From Photobacterium aquimaris (GTDB lineage: Bacteria; Pseudomonadota; Gammaproteobacteria; Enterobacterales; Vibrionaceae), in the NCBI RefSeq assembly GCF_002954455.1, contig NZ_MSCC01000002.1, positions 89,105 through 153,104 on the forward strand: a stretch of DNA of 64,000 nucleotides. The letters run 5' to 3'. Position numbers and translations under genes: made by a program. Below, one piece after another: positions 46,141 to 55,464 of this stretch. Within the stretch, counting starts at the first letter, position 1. The number at the start of each line of letters is the position of its first letter. The notes under the pieces are model-generated. The model worked only from the letters and a program-made list of their open reading frames with translations. It searched no databases and was not told where the DNA came from.

Positions 46141-47001
46141 TCAAATGCTTTCGATCACATTCTTGAATGGTACATCGATAATTTCATTAATTAATGCTTC
46201 CTTATCATTAGTTTCACGCCAAACCACATACAAGCTCTGCTCCATAATTGGTGCGTCTTCAACAACATACAATTCGCCTAACGCAGCGCTATTTGCAACT
46301 ACTGGTGAAGGGAAATAGCCGACACCGCCATTGGAAAGAATATAATCAAGCGCCATCTTACAAGAATGAGTATGTAATACGGGCGTACGCTGTAATTCAG
46401 GAATACGACTATGCTCAACTGAGAATCGCGTTCCCCAATCAAGATAAATAAGTGGCATATCACGCACACTATTTACATTACAGTGTGGCTGATTAGTCAC
46501 TAACTGTAATTGATAGTCGCGTACTTTTTGAACATGTAAGTTTTCAATTTTTGGCGGCTCACTGGTAATAAACAAATCAATACTTTTATCAAACAGACGT
46601 TTTGCCATTCCTTCTCGTTTGACGGACTCTAAACGTAAAGCAAGTCCTGGCACTGTCGCGTAAATACGATTAATCCAAGCAGAAATACCATCAAATTCCC
46701 AAAATAACGGTGATGCACCAATCGTCAATTGAGTATTTAAGCTATCGGTTAAGGCTACATCTTGTTTTGCTCGTCCCCAAGTTTGCAAAATAGCTTCAGC
46801 ATAAGGCTGCAAACGTTCACCAGCGGCGGTAAGGTGTACATTTCCGCGTTGACGAGAAAATAATGGATTACCTAATTGTGACTCAAGTTGGCGAATACGA
46901 AAACTGACTGCAGATTGCGTCAAATATAAGTTATCGGCAGCTCGACCAAAGTGGCGTGTTTTGGTAACTTCCAAGAACGTTTTAAGTAATTCAGTATCCA
47001 C
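46141..47001 (-). CDS. hdfR: HdfR, LysR-type regulator
   Basis: 286 residues. N-terminus MDTELLKTFLEVTKTRHFGR ... AADNLYLTQSAVSFRIRQLESQLG is nearly that of E. coli HdfR, a repressor of the flagellar master operon flhDC in E. coli; vibrios lack flhDC, so targets differ. As in E. coli it is divergent from maoP (yifE), which confirms the orthology. Confidence 0.92.
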   Translation of the reverse strand: MDTELLKTFLEVTKTRHFGRAADNLYLTQSAVSFRIRQLESQLGNPLFSRQRGNVHLTAAGERLQPYAEAILQTWGRAKQDVALTDSLNTQLTIGASPLFWEFDGISAWINRIYATVPGLALRLESVKREGMAKRLFDKSIDLFITSEPPKIENLHVQKVRDYQLQLVTNQPHCNVNSVRDMPLIYLDWGTRFSVEHSRIPELQRTPVLHTHSCKMALDYILSNGGVGYFPSPVVANSAALGELYVVEDAPIMEQSLYVVWRETNDKEALINEIIDVPFKNVIESI

Positions 47002-47222
47002 GGCAAAATTCTCAATAATAAGAGTAGGTTAAATAAAAAAATAACGGTATATATAAGTCATTATATCGCGAATAGATTCAATGTTTATATCCTTTGAAAT
47101 AGTACAACCTATTAGCGCTGAATATTAATTAATTTTTTTCATCTTAACAATAAAAAATAATTGATTTACAACCTAGCAAGTCTGGATAAATATCTGCTCA
47201 AATCACATCAAGGACTTTATGA
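47002..47222. promoter_or_regulatory. hdfR-maoP divergent intergenic region (candidate maoS locus)
   Basis: 221 bp, AT-rich, shared by the two promoters. In E. coli the MaoP target site maoS lies in this intergenic region; I cannot point to the site here by eye. Confidence 0.5.
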
Positions 47223-47579
47223 ATGAGAAGTGAAGGTAAATTTTACGACGATAAAAACTTCCCACGCGGCTTTAACCGCTCAGGGGTTTTTACTATTAGT
47301 GAAACCAGCGTATTAGAAAACTATGGACGTTCTATGCGGGCCCTTTTTGACGGAACAACACAACCTATTGATGACTCTGAAGTTCAGTTTTTAGCTGAAG
47401 TACAAGGTCAACAACAAGCCGTGTCTGAGTTTGGAAAATGCTGGATTAAATACCTAAACCATACCAGTCATAAAACACGTAGTTATACATTATGTGTTTC
47501 ACAACGCGCTCATACAACCGGCTCATACGGTGATGATGATGATAGCGATAGTGGTACTGATAACGATCTCGATTATTAG
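47223..47579 (+). CDS. maoP: MaoP, Ori-macrodomain organiser (DUF413)
   Basis: 118 residues. KFYDDKNFPRGFNRSGVFTISE matches the E. coli MaoP/YifE core (NKHYPRGFSRHGDFTIKEA); QAVSEFGKCWIKYLNHT and a strongly acidic tail (GDDDDSDSGTDNDLDY) complete it. MaoP is needed to restrict the replication-origin region of the chromosome. Its presence suggests this is the main chromosome. AGGA nine bases before the ATG supports the start. Confidence 0.9.
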   Translation: MRSEGKFYDDKNFPRGFNRSGVFTISETSVLENYGRSMRALFDGTTQPIDDSEVQFLAEVQGQQQAVSEFGKCWIKYLNHTSHKTRSYTLCVSQRAHTTGSYGDDDDSDSGTDNDLDY

Positions 47580-47627
47580 TTTTCACTTTTAAAACGGATT
47601 TTTCAAAACAATCGCCAATAAAATGAA

Positions 47628-47655
47628 GCCATCCCACTTAGTGTGATGGCTTATT
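47628..47655 (+). terminator. terminator of maoP
   Basis: GCCATCCCAC pairs with GTGTGATGGC (one mismatch) around TTA, then a T-rich run. Confidence 0.7.
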
Positions 47656-47704
47656 TCTTTATATTAGCCTGTAAAAATTTAACAGGCCTCTTTTTGGTAT
47701 AGCT

Positions 47705-48730
47705 ATGAAAATTTGTTTTGTTATGTATCCGTGGGAACGCGTTGAAGCAGAAAACGATTCTACTTTACGTTTGATTCATGAAGCCGCAAGCCGCGGTCAC
47801 ACGGTTGCAATCACAACACCGAGTAACTTAACCATGCGCGACAGTATGGCAATTGCTTTCTGTAACGTATTAAAAAAAGGTGAAGTCTCAAACAATATTC
47901 CAAGCTTCTACCGTAAAGCTGAATTTAATAACGCCGAGTTACCACTTGCGGGCTTTGACGTTATTTTTATGCGTGCTAACCCACCATTAGATACGATGGC
48001 ATTGAACTTCCTTGATTCAGTGCGTGACCATACCTTTATCGTTAACGATATTGATGGCCTACGTGTCGCAAATAACAAACTTTATACTGCGTCATTACCC
48101 GATCCAAACAAAGAGTTTATTCCTGTTACTCATGTATCTAAAAACCGTGATTACCTTGAACGTGTTCTTGATGAGTCACCGCAAGATCGTATGATCCTGA
48201 AGCCATTAAACGGTTACGGTGGTAAAGGCGTGATCTTGATTGAAAAAAGTGCCAAATCAAGTGTGAAATCACTGCTTGATTTCTATATCGGTGATGATCA
48301 GAACTACGTTATTCTGCAAGACTACATTGAAGGTGCAGAACAGGGTGACGTACGTATTATGCTACTAAATGGTGAACCTATTGGTGCGATGCGTCGTATT
48401 CCTGCAGAAGGCGATGTACGCTCAAATATTCATGCTGGCGGCCGCGAAGTAAAACACGTTTTAACCAAACAAGAATTAGCACTTTGTAAGCACATTGGAC
48501 CTAAATTGGTACGCGATGGCCTTTACTTCGTTGGTTTAGATGTTATTAACGGCAAATTGGTGGAAGTTAATGTACTAAGCCCTGGTGGTATTACGCGTAT
48601 CAACCGTTTAAATCGCGTAAAACTTCAGCGTAATGTGCTTGATTTTGTAGAAAGTGTGGTGATCGCAAAAGAAGTTGGCATCGCTCGCAAAAATGATTTT
48701 CGGAAGGTAATTGCAGATGCAGCTTACTGA
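47705..48730 (+). CDS. ATP-grasp ligase, glutathione-synthetase-like
   Basis: 341 residues resembling GshB (about 315). N-terminal domain MKICFVMYPWERVEAENDST ... DVIFMRANPPLD, then IVNDIDGLRVANNKLYTASLPD (GshB: NxPxxxRxxNEKLxxxxFP). ATP-grasp elements: MILKPLNGYGGKGVILI (glycine loop), VILQDYIEGAEQGDVRIMLLNGEPIGAMRRIPAEGDVRSNIHAGG, and FVGLDVINGKLVEVNVLSPGGI (Mg-binding Asn and Glu). ATP-grasp enzymes join a carboxylate to an amine. It ends inside the next gene (14-bp overlap), so the two work together. It is probably not the housekeeping gshB, which normally neighbours rsmE/yqgE. Confidence 0.85.
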   Translation: MKICFVMYPWERVEAENDSTLRLIHEAASRGHTVAITTPSNLTMRDSMAIAFCNVLKKGEVSNNIPSFYRKAEFNNAELPLAGFDVIFMRANPPLDTMALNFLDSVRDHTFIVNDIDGLRVANNKLYTASLPDPNKEFIPVTHVSKNRDYLERVLDESPQDRMILKPLNGYGGKGVILIEKSAKSSVKSLLDFYIGDDQNYVILQDYIEGAEQGDVRIMLLNGEPIGAMRRIPAEGDVRSNIHAGGREVKHVLTKQELALCKHIGPKLVRDGLYFVGLDVINGKLVEVNVLSPGGITRINRLNRVKLQRNVLDFVESVVIAKEVGIARKNDFRKVIADAAY

Positions 48731-50696
48731 GTTAGAAATTTTAGAAAAAATTCGTAGTCTTACGCCATTTGAAGCACATCTTGATGATGGTAGCCTGATG
48801 ATTCGCATTAGTGAATATCAACCTTACATTGCAACAGCGGTCCATAACGGCCACAATCTGCGTCAATCATTACAAACACAATGTGCATTGACAGAAGAAG
48901 AACGTTACTTTGAAGAAGATCCCTTTACTGGTGACTTCATCTCTTCATTGCCGATTGTATTGCAAGGCGAAGATTCACGTTATGAGTATGACCTCAATCG
49001 TGCACCTGAAAACTGCATTTACGATGACGCATGGGGAAAAAATGTTTGGTCAACACCGTTAAGTGGTGCTGAACGTGAAATATCCTTGGCTAAACACCAG
49101 AGTTACTATCGCATTCTACAATGCTTAGTTGAAACATTAGAACTGCAATTTGGTTTGTGCTTAATTTACGATATTCATTCGTATAATTACCAACGTGTTG
49201 ATACTGCGACACCAACCTTTAATGTTGGTACTATGCAGATCAATCGTCGTCGCTGGCGCAAAGAGATTGATGTTCTGCTAGAAGGGCTTAACAATGTTGA
49301 GCTGCCTAACATTGATGTGACAGCACTGGAAAATGATATTTTTAAAGGCCTTGGCTACCAAGCTGCTTTTATTAAACAACATTTCAAAAACACCTTAATT
49401 ATGCCAATTGAGGTCAAAAAGATTTTCATGAACGAAGAAGGTGGTGAAGCCTACCCTCTTGTTATTGAAAAATTGAAAGAATCGATGAAGACAGTGATCA
49501 CGGAACATGCAGCGTTCACGATCACCAAGCGTACCAAAGCCAAAGGGCTAACAGGTAGCGATGTACTTGCATCAAATCTTTCTAAAGAAGTAATTAACCT
49601 TGACCGTCAGTTGTATAAAATAGCGCGAGGTATTAATACCCTTAGCTATATTAATCCAACTAATCTTAAGCAAGAAAAAAGACGTTTTTTAAGTAAACCA
49701 TACAGCTACCAACCACAGTTTACTTACCGTCAATTGGATTTGGATCCGTATAAATTCCGTGAGCAGCTCTATCGCTTACCGGTTGAAACGATCCGTGATG
49801 CTGACGTACAGAAAATGTACCGTAAAGTCATCGATCAACTTGCTGTGCGTATTGATCTATTATGCAGTATTGGTACTGATGAATTTTTATATAATTCATT
49901 GCGTTATTACGGTCAGCCTGATGAACGTGATATTGCCAACGCTAAATTTATTTTGCATGCGTGTGAATATAAAGAACAGCAACCTGCGAATATCAGTGCT
50001 AAAGAGGCAATAGAAGCTTTTAAAGTTGCAGCAGCTGAATATGACATCCCTTGTAAAGTGGTTGCATCAAAGCAATTAATAGCACGAGCGATGGTGAGCG
50101 GTAAGGTTATCAAGGTCAATCCAAATAGTCGCTTTACTCAAGGTGATCTAGATGCATTGATCCATCATGAATTAGGTGTGCACCTTGTTACTTCAGTCAA
50201 TGCTGAAAGACAACCACTTAAAATTTTGCAATTAGGCTTACCGGGTAACACCCACACTCAAGAAGGCCTAGCAATTTTATGTGAACACTTATCTGGCAGT
50301 TTCCCGCTACATCGCCTTAAAACATTGGCGTTACGCGTAGTAGCTGTAGAAATGATGGTTAATGGCGATAGCTTTAACGACTGTTTTAATAGCCTACGTC
50401 ATGATTATGCTATGTGTGATGACGAAGCGTTTACTATTACAGCGCGTGCTTATCGTGGTGGCGGTTTTACTAAAGACTTCCTCTACCTACGTGGCTTAAA
50501 AGATGCGATTCAGGCGTATAAAACGGAAGACTTAACCTCGTTATTCATCGGTAAAACAGGGTTTGAATTTAAACCATTACTTGATGAGTTAATTGAGCGC
50601 GGCATTCTAAAAACACCAAGTTTTATGCCAAAAGCACTTTCAATTGAGGCTGACATCGATCCAGTGATGGACTTTATGCTGAACTCCATTCGTTAA
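48717..50696 (+). CDS. N-formylglutamate-amidohydrolase-like domain fused to QEGLA-motif (DUF1704/MATCAP-like) metallopeptidase
   Basis: 659 residues from ATG at 48717 (GGAAGG nine bases upstream). Residues 1 to about 250 look like the N-formylglutamate amidohydrolase fold (FISSLPIVLQGEDSRYEYDLNRAP, LCLIYDIHSYNYQR). The C-terminal part, about 300-659, is DUF1704: zinc site IHHELGVH (HExxxH, 484-489) followed by QEGLA at 515-519. The family is annotated as flavohemoglobin expression-modulating and includes the human tubulin tyrosine carboxypeptidase MATCAP. Likely a peptidase or amidase acting on the product of the adjacent ligase (inference). Terminator follows. Confidence 0.8.
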   Translation: MQLTELEILEKIRSLTPFEAHLDDGSLMIRISEYQPYIATAVHNGHNLRQSLQTQCALTEEERYFEEDPFTGDFISSLPIVLQGEDSRYEYDLNRAPENCIYDDAWGKNVWSTPLSGAEREISLAKHQSYYRILQCLVETLELQFGLCLIYDIHSYNYQRVDTATPTFNVGTMQINRRRWRKEIDVLLEGLNNVELPNIDVTALENDIFKGLGYQAAFIKQHFKNTLIMPIEVKKIFMNEEGGEAYPLVIEKLKESMKTVITEHAAFTITKRTKAKGLTGSDVLASNLSKEVINLDRQLYKIARGINTLSYINPTNLKQEKRRFLSKPYSYQPQFTYRQLDLDPYKFREQLYRLPVETIRDADVQKMYRKVIDQLAVRIDLLCSIGTDEFLYNSLRYYGQPDERDIANAKFILHACEYKEQQPANISAKEAIEAFKVAAAEYDIPCKVVASKQLIARAMVSGKVIKVNPNSRFTQGDLDALIHHELGVHLVTSVNAERQPLKILQLGLPGNTHTQEGLAILCEHLSGSFPLHRLKTLALRVVAVEMMVNGDSFNDCFNSLRHDYAMCDDEAFTITARAYRGGGFTKDFLYLRGLKDAIQAYKTEDLTSLFIGKTGFEFKPLLDELIERGILKTPSFMPKALSIEADIDPVMDFMLNSIR

Positions 50697-50738
50697 TACT
50701 GAAACATTAACAACGAAGTTTGTCTTTCGATAGATACT

Positions 50739-50766
50739 AAAAAGCGACCATGATGGTCGCTTTTTT
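50739..50766. terminator. bidirectional terminator
   Basis: AAAAAGCGACCAT pairs with ATGGTCGCTTTTT, one-base loop centre; shared by the QEGLA gene and the convergent transporter gene. Confidence 0.92.
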
Positions 50767-50787
50767 ATTCGCTAATATATCAATCAA

Positions 50788-52092
50788 TTACATTGGTAAT
50801 CGCTTACTATCAACACGAATAATAACACAGGTCAAAATAACCAAAGTCACAGCAATAGCGGCAAGTAATACAAACACACCATTCCATGAATATGCTTTTT
50901 CAATCATCGCAATTGGCGCACCAGCAAGCGCAGCACCAACATAGGTTACACCGCCTTTAAGACCTGTTGCAGCACCCGCACCATCTGCGTGTGAGGCTTC
51001 AATAATACCTAACGCAAACAACATCTGCGGCGCATAAATACCAGCACCAATAACGAAGAAACATAGCGCAACAAGTAAGTAGCTCATATGGATAGTAAAA
51101 CCAACACCCACCATACCTGCAATTAATACAAAGCAATAAATTAAAATTGTTTTCCAGCGATCAGCGCCAAAGAACTTATCAGAAATAATACCTGATGTCA
51201 GACCGCCTAAAATACCACCCGCTTCAAACCAAGCGACTAATGAGTTAGAACGAACTAGGTCCCAATGCAGTACATCAACAAAGTAAACGCTAACCCAGTC
51301 GCTTGAAACAGTACGGATCACATAAATGCATAAGTCACCGCCAATCGCTAACCAAATAATAGGGTTAGTTAGAATGTAGCGTTGAAACATTATCCACATT
51401 GATAAACCAGTTTCAGAGCGCTTATTGATCTCTAATTGCTTAGTATCGTTACGCCATTCACCGACATTGGGTAAACCGTAATTTTCAGGTTTACCGCGCA
51501 TCAAAATAGCGGCGATCAAAGCTTGTACCGCAGTAATCGCTGCTGGTACATAAAACGCATAACGCCAGTTACCCGTATAGGCAATAACAGCAGAAGCAAT
51601 TAACGGCGCTAATGCACCACCAACATTGTGGGATGTATTCCATAATGAATACCAACCACCGCGCTCAGATTTTGAATACCACTGACTAATTGCTTTAGCG
51701 ATAGGTGGAAAACCACAACCTTGCACAACAGCTGTCAAGCAATACAGTGCGAGTAACATACTAACGCTGTTGGTCATACCAATACCAACGTTAATAATGG
51801 CAATTACCACTAATACCGGTGCTAAAAATAAACGTGGATTAATTCTATCGGCTAAAAGACCTGAACTAAATTTTGAAAGGCCGTATAAAATATAATAAAT
51901 CGATGAGGCTAAACCAAACTGTACCATGGTCATGCCAAGATCTTTCATTAACAATGGCGCAGCAGCAGCGAACGCTTTTCTTGAAATATACATCACGGTA
52001 TAGGTCAAGAAAGTAGTAATAATTATTTGCCAACGAAGGCGTTTATAAGTCGCATCTAGTTTTGAATTATTCATCAAATAGGGATCGTTCAA
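50788..52092 (-). CDS. organophosphate:phosphate antiporter family MFS transporter (UhpC/GlpT-like)
   Basis: 434 residues, 12 membrane helices. Signature MYISRKAFAAAAPLLMKDLGMTMVQFG and SIYYILYGLSKFSSGLLADRINPRLF, then GWYSLWNTSHNVGGALAPLIAS, match the OPA family, where the two helix-1/7 arginines bind phosphate (here MYISRK and VIRTVSSDW). Members import sugar phosphates or glycerol-3-phosphate, or sense them (UhpC). No uhpAB two-component genes are beside it, so a transporter is more likely. An internal ATG at codon 7 is an alternative start. Confidence 0.85.
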   Translation of the reverse strand: MNDPYLMNNSKLDATYKRLRWQIIITTFLTYTVMYISRKAFAAAAPLLMKDLGMTMVQFGLASSIYYILYGLSKFSSGLLADRINPRLFLAPVLVVIAIINVGIGMTNSVSMLLALYCLTAVVQGCGFPPIAKAISQWYSKSERGGWYSLWNTSHNVGGALAPLIASAVIAYTGNWRYAFYVPAAITAVQALIAAILMRGKPENYGLPNVGEWRNDTKQLEINKRSETGLSMWIMFQRYILTNPIIWLAIGGDLCIYVIRTVSSDWVSVYFVDVLHWDLVRSNSLVAWFEAGGILGGLTSGIISDKFFGADRWKTILIYCFVLIAGMVGVGFTIHMSYLLVALCFFVIGAGIYAPQMLFALGIIEASHADGAGAATGLKGGVTYVGAALAGAPIAMIEKAYSWNGVFVLLAAIAVTLVILTCVIIRVDSKRLPM

Positions 52093-52454
52093 AGAGGGAT
52101 TTTAGAAAGCGCACAGCGTACTATTTGACACAATTAGTTACAAATTAATTATTCGGTTACTATTTGAGCTTTGGAATATTCATTCACAGTCAAGATTAAC
52201 GCACTTATCAGACCAGATAAAATATAAAATATATACCAATTTGAAAAATAATAGACCTAATAATTTAAAATAACAGCACATCATGATTACCATTTGAATC
52301 ACTAACAGCATAATAGTTTGTAAAAAATGTCTTCTATTTCACCAGAAATAACAAAAATCACACACAAAAAATCATCAAAAAAACAACGTTTGCATCAACA
52401 AACTAACAAAAAAACAAACGTTGGTGTTATTTCCTCAAATCGTAGCCAATAAAA
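52093..52454. promoter_or_regulatory. intergenic region with inverted CAACGTTTG/CAAACGTTG sites
   Basis: 362 bp upstream of the OPA transporter gene. CAACGTTTG (52384-52392) and its exact inverse CAAACGTTG (52415-52423) are 22 nt apart, a possible operator pair. A 41-codon Lys-rich ORF (52327-52452) overlaps but lacks a ribosome site and is not called. Confidence 0.4.
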
Positions 52455-52474
52455 AAGGCAGTATCAACTGCCTT
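52455..52474 (-). terminator. terminator of slyB-like gene
   Basis: Perfect 8-bp stem AAGGCAGT / ACTGCCTT with ATCA loop, six T residues on the minus strand. Confidence 0.85.
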
Positions 52475-52496
52475 ATTTATTAGCCATTGCGTCTAT

Positions 52497-52985
52497 TTAG
52501 TTAGACGGAACAACACGTGTTGTGCTTCCTTGCTGATAAATGTCAACTCGCTGACCAACCCGGAAGATCATGTTAGGATCTACTTGCTGTACAACCGCAA
52601 CTGTACGTCCGCTGTCTAGCTTAATAACAATGTTAACTCCTTGGCGTTTACCAACGGCATCACCAGCACTACTACCTAAAGCACCACCAGCAAGAGCACC
52701 ACCGATTGCGGCAATATCAGAACCTGAACCACCACCAATCTTTGAACCTAAAATACCACCAATAGCTGCACCAGCAAGCGTACCGATAGTACTTTCGCCA
52801 TCAGAACTCATTGTGACAGCATCAAGTTTAGTAATTGTACCCGTAGAAACAGTTTGCATAGTGCGAGCTTCACCAACATTATAAGCATCACCATAAGGGT
52901 TTTGAGCACAGCCAACGACACCTAATGACAACATCATTGCCACTGCAACCATGACTTTTTTATTCGATTTTGCTTTATGACTCAA
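52497..52985 (-). CDS. slyB: SlyB-like glycine-zipper outer-membrane lipoprotein
   Basis: 162 residues, TTG start at 52985 with AGGAGG five bases upstream, which decides the start. Signal peptide with lipobox GVVGC, then QNPYGDAYNVGEAR, a Gly-rich two-helix zipper (STIGTLAGAAIGGILGSKIGGGSG, GGALAGGALGSSAGDAVG) and a C-terminal beta domain with VDPNMIFRVGQRVDIY. In E. coli SlyB is PhoPQ-regulated and stabilises the outer membrane under stress. Good match to SlyB/Pcp. Confidence 0.9.
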   Translation of the reverse strand: MSHKAKSNKKVMVAVAMMLSLGVVGCAQNPYGDAYNVGEARTMQTVSTGTITKLDAVTMSSDGESTIGTLAGAAIGGILGSKIGGGSGSDIAAIGGALAGGALGSSAGDAVGKRQGVNIVIKLDSGRTVAVVQQVDPNMIFRVGQRVDIYQQGSTTRVVPSN

Positions 52986-53104
52986 AACAACCTCCTACTA
53001 ATTTAAACGTAAGTTGACCTACTAAGTGTGGCTGTAAATTTAACATTTGCCACATCTTATTTACTGATGCCTTCTAATATAAAACAGCGTACATTTGTTT
53101 GCAA

Positions 53105-53130
53105 AAAAAGAGCACTTATATGCTCTTTTT
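53105..53130. terminator. bidirectional terminator after the export operon
   Basis: AAAAAGAGCA pairs with TGCTCTTTTT around CTTATA, 17 bp past the last permease stop. Confidence 0.88.
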
Positions 53131-53146
53131 ATTTATCTTAACTACA

Positions 53147-54289
53147 TTATTTTCGTGCTCGGCGCATTAACCAATAGCTGATCGCTGCAAAACCAACAAA
53201 CTGCAACCATAACTGCCCCCAACGATCAATCTCTTGCGCAAAACTGGCACCAAGCTGATTAAGTCCAAGAAAGCCATTAATTGCCGCAGTAGACGGTGCT
53301 AATTGTGCAATATAGTTAATCGCCGCCGGTATCGCTGATGGCGGCCAAATAAATCCAGCACTAAAAACTAACGGTAACGAGCTTAATAGCACTACCAATG
53401 TGACTAATTCACAACGCGGTAATAACTGACCAAGCACCATACCTAACATGATCACTGCCAATAAAAACGGTATTGTCATCATGATCAAGTCATGAATCGA
53501 TGCCAGCCTATTAACCCCATAGTAAACATAACTAAATCCAAAGTAATACATCACTAATGGTAAATAAATTAAGCTAAACAATATTGCTCGAACAGTCATT
53601 ACCATCCAGATTGGATATTGTGCCCAATAACCCGTTTTACCTGCTGTACGTGCCTCATTCTCTGACGCTCCCATCATTCCTACACCAATTAATAAGGTTT
53701 GATGTAGAATCAACACAAACACTGCAGGTACAACATAGTTGATATACCCCATGGTGACATTAAATACAGGCCTCATATTAAGCTTCATTGCTGTAACATG
53801 CTGGCTCGCCTCAACGGCACCATCACCCATAAACATCATTCGATTTATTTTTGCTTTAACGGCTAATGCATTTCCTGCGCCATTTAAGCCTTCAACCACG
53901 GTACCATAAACCAAAAATAATGCTGCGTTACCAGCATAAGCTAACGTGGGACTGGTCCCCATCATCACATCACGATAAAAATGCTCAGGGATCACTAAAA
54001 TGCCATCGACTTGACGATATTCTAAAGCCATTTTAGCTGCACTAATACTGCCAAGATGCTCAGTAATCGCAACTTGTGGTGTCGCATCAACCATACGAAT
54101 TAATTCGCGACTCATCTGGCTATGATCCAAATTGACCACAGCGACGCGCTGCTCTCGCGGTAATTCATTAATATAAGGCAGTGGGTATAAAAACGAATAA
54201 AACACCACCCCACCAAAAACCGTAAACAATAACGAGAAATTACTGAAGATAGCTTTTAGTTCACACTTAAATAAGTTACCCCAGCTCAT
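53147..54289 (-). CDS. ABC-2-type export permease (YhhJ/Pip-like), second copy
   Basis: 380 residues. One N-terminal helix (NFSLLFTVFGGVVFYSFLYPLPY), a long periplasmic domain with VAVVNLDHSQMSRELIRMVDATP, then five clustered helices. The region from about residue 180 (INYVVPAVFVLILHQTLLIGVGMMGASEN) is the ABC2_membrane type. GGAG before the ATG at 54289, which overlaps the preceding permease by 14 bp. The paralogous permease, HlyD and TolC genes precede it, but no ATP-binding subunit is encoded. Confidence 0.85.
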   Translation of the reverse strand: MSWGNLFKCELKAIFSNFSLLFTVFGGVVFYSFLYPLPYINELPREQRVAVVNLDHSQMSRELIRMVDATPQVAITEHLGSISAAKMALEYRQVDGILVIPEHFYRDVMMGTSPTLAYAGNAALFLVYGTVVEGLNGAGNALAVKAKINRMMFMGDGAVEASQHVTAMKLNMRPVFNVTMGYINYVVPAVFVLILHQTLLIGVGMMGASENEARTAGKTGYWAQYPIWMVMTVRAILFSLIYLPLVMYYFGFSYVYYGVNRLASIHDLIMMTIPFLLAVIMLGMVLGQLLPRCELVTLVVLLSSLPLVFSAGFIWPPSAIPAAINYIAQLAPSTAAINGFLGLNQLGASFAQEIDRWGQLWLQFVGFAAISYWLMRRARK

Positions 54290-55460
54290 GATGATCTCCT
54301 TGCTGTGTCGATATCTTTGCTAATGCTTTATTGCGATGCATCAACATTAATCCCATCGCCACTAATAAGGCACACATAAAGCTCGTTAACACCAACAGTT
54401 GATGCGATGCTTGATACCAACCCGTACCATAATCAACTTGCTGTAATTGCACTTCGATATAATGGCTGACCGGCAACAATCCGCGCCATATTTTGGCAAT
54501 AATCGGCATATCTGTTGCAGGAAAAGTGATCCCCATAAACGCAAATGCAGGCGCGGTATAAGCCGCAACAAAACTCATTGCGCGTGGAGCCTCCATCGCT
54601 ACAAAATAAATCAAACTCCCCATGCTCTGGCAAGCAAACACCATCAGTATTTGGGCAACAATTAAGATCCCCCAATAGCCATGCATTGGCCAATCAAGCA
54701 TCACATACATCCACCATAAAAACAGCAGACCTTGAATCAAAAACAAGCCCGAATACGCCAGTAATTTACCAACTAATTTTTGGCATGGAGTGTGCGCTAA
54801 CCAACGCCATAATCCCTGTCCACGCGCTTCATGGACTAATGCCAATACTGTGGTTGCGACTATCAATATTTGCCAAATAGACGGAATAATAGCTGACACT
54901 AAAAATTGACCATAATGGCTATTACTATTGAACAATGGTGTGATTTGAGCACGAATAGGTACTGCTTGGCCTAACGCTTGCAGAGGCACTGATGCGCCAG
55001 AACTCATGTTCCTCATTGCCTCAACACTGGCGTTATAGGTTCCTTCAACTTGCAGCATCGCCGCAGAAATCAGTTTACCGATAAGGATAAATTGACCATT
55101 ATAAAAAGTCGTTATCTGTGGCGCTTCACCAAGCTTAACGTCTTTTTCGTAATTATCAGGGATCACTACCATCGCATAAATATCATTGGCACGCATTGCA
55201 GCACTGGCAGTATGATCATCCGTAAATTGACGAGTAACCGCCATACTTGGACTGGCATCAATATACCGCGTCAATTGACGCGACATTTGGCTATGATCAA
55301 GATCAACCACGCCCACAGGCAAATTACGCGCAATACCAGTAGCAAAAATCGCCCACATTGTCAGAAACAGTATTGCAGGTAACCACACCACCAACGCGCG
55401 CAACCATTTATCTTGCCAAATCGTGCGCCATTCGGTTTTTATTGCTGAATAAATAGCCAT
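54276..55460 (-). CDS. ABC-2-type export permease (YhhJ/Pip-like), first copy
   Basis: 394 residues from ATG at 55460, 4 bp after the HlyD stop; the frame is open to a GTG at 55481. Same layout as the next gene: N-terminal helix (WLRALVVWLPAILFLTMWAIFATGIA), periplasmic domain with VGVVDLDHSQMSRQLTRYIDASPSMAV, then LVSAIIPSIWQILIVATTVLALVHEARGQG and further helices. The shared VDLDHSQMSR segment shows the two arose by duplication and probably form a heterodimer. Confidence 0.85.
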   Translation of the reverse strand: MAIYSAIKTEWRTIWQDKWLRALVVWLPAILFLTMWAIFATGIARNLPVGVVDLDHSQMSRQLTRYIDASPSMAVTRQFTDDHTASAAMRANDIYAMVVIPDNYEKDVKLGEAPQITTFYNGQFILIGKLISAAMLQVEGTYNASVEAMRNMSSGASVPLQALGQAVPIRAQITPLFNSNSHYGQFLVSAIIPSIWQILIVATTVLALVHEARGQGLWRWLAHTPCQKLVGKLLAYSGLFLIQGLLFLWWMYVMLDWPMHGYWGILIVAQILMVFACQSMGSLIYFVAMEAPRAMSFVAAYTAPAFAFMGITFPATDMPIIAKIWRGLLPVSHYIEVQLQQVDYGTGWYQASHQLLVLTSFMCALLVAMGLMLMHRNKALAKISTQQGDHHELG

Positions 55461-55464
55461 ATCA

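Noticed and set aside
52327..52452. 41-codon Lys/Ser-rich ORF
   Set aside because: No ribosome site, composition follows the A-rich DNA.
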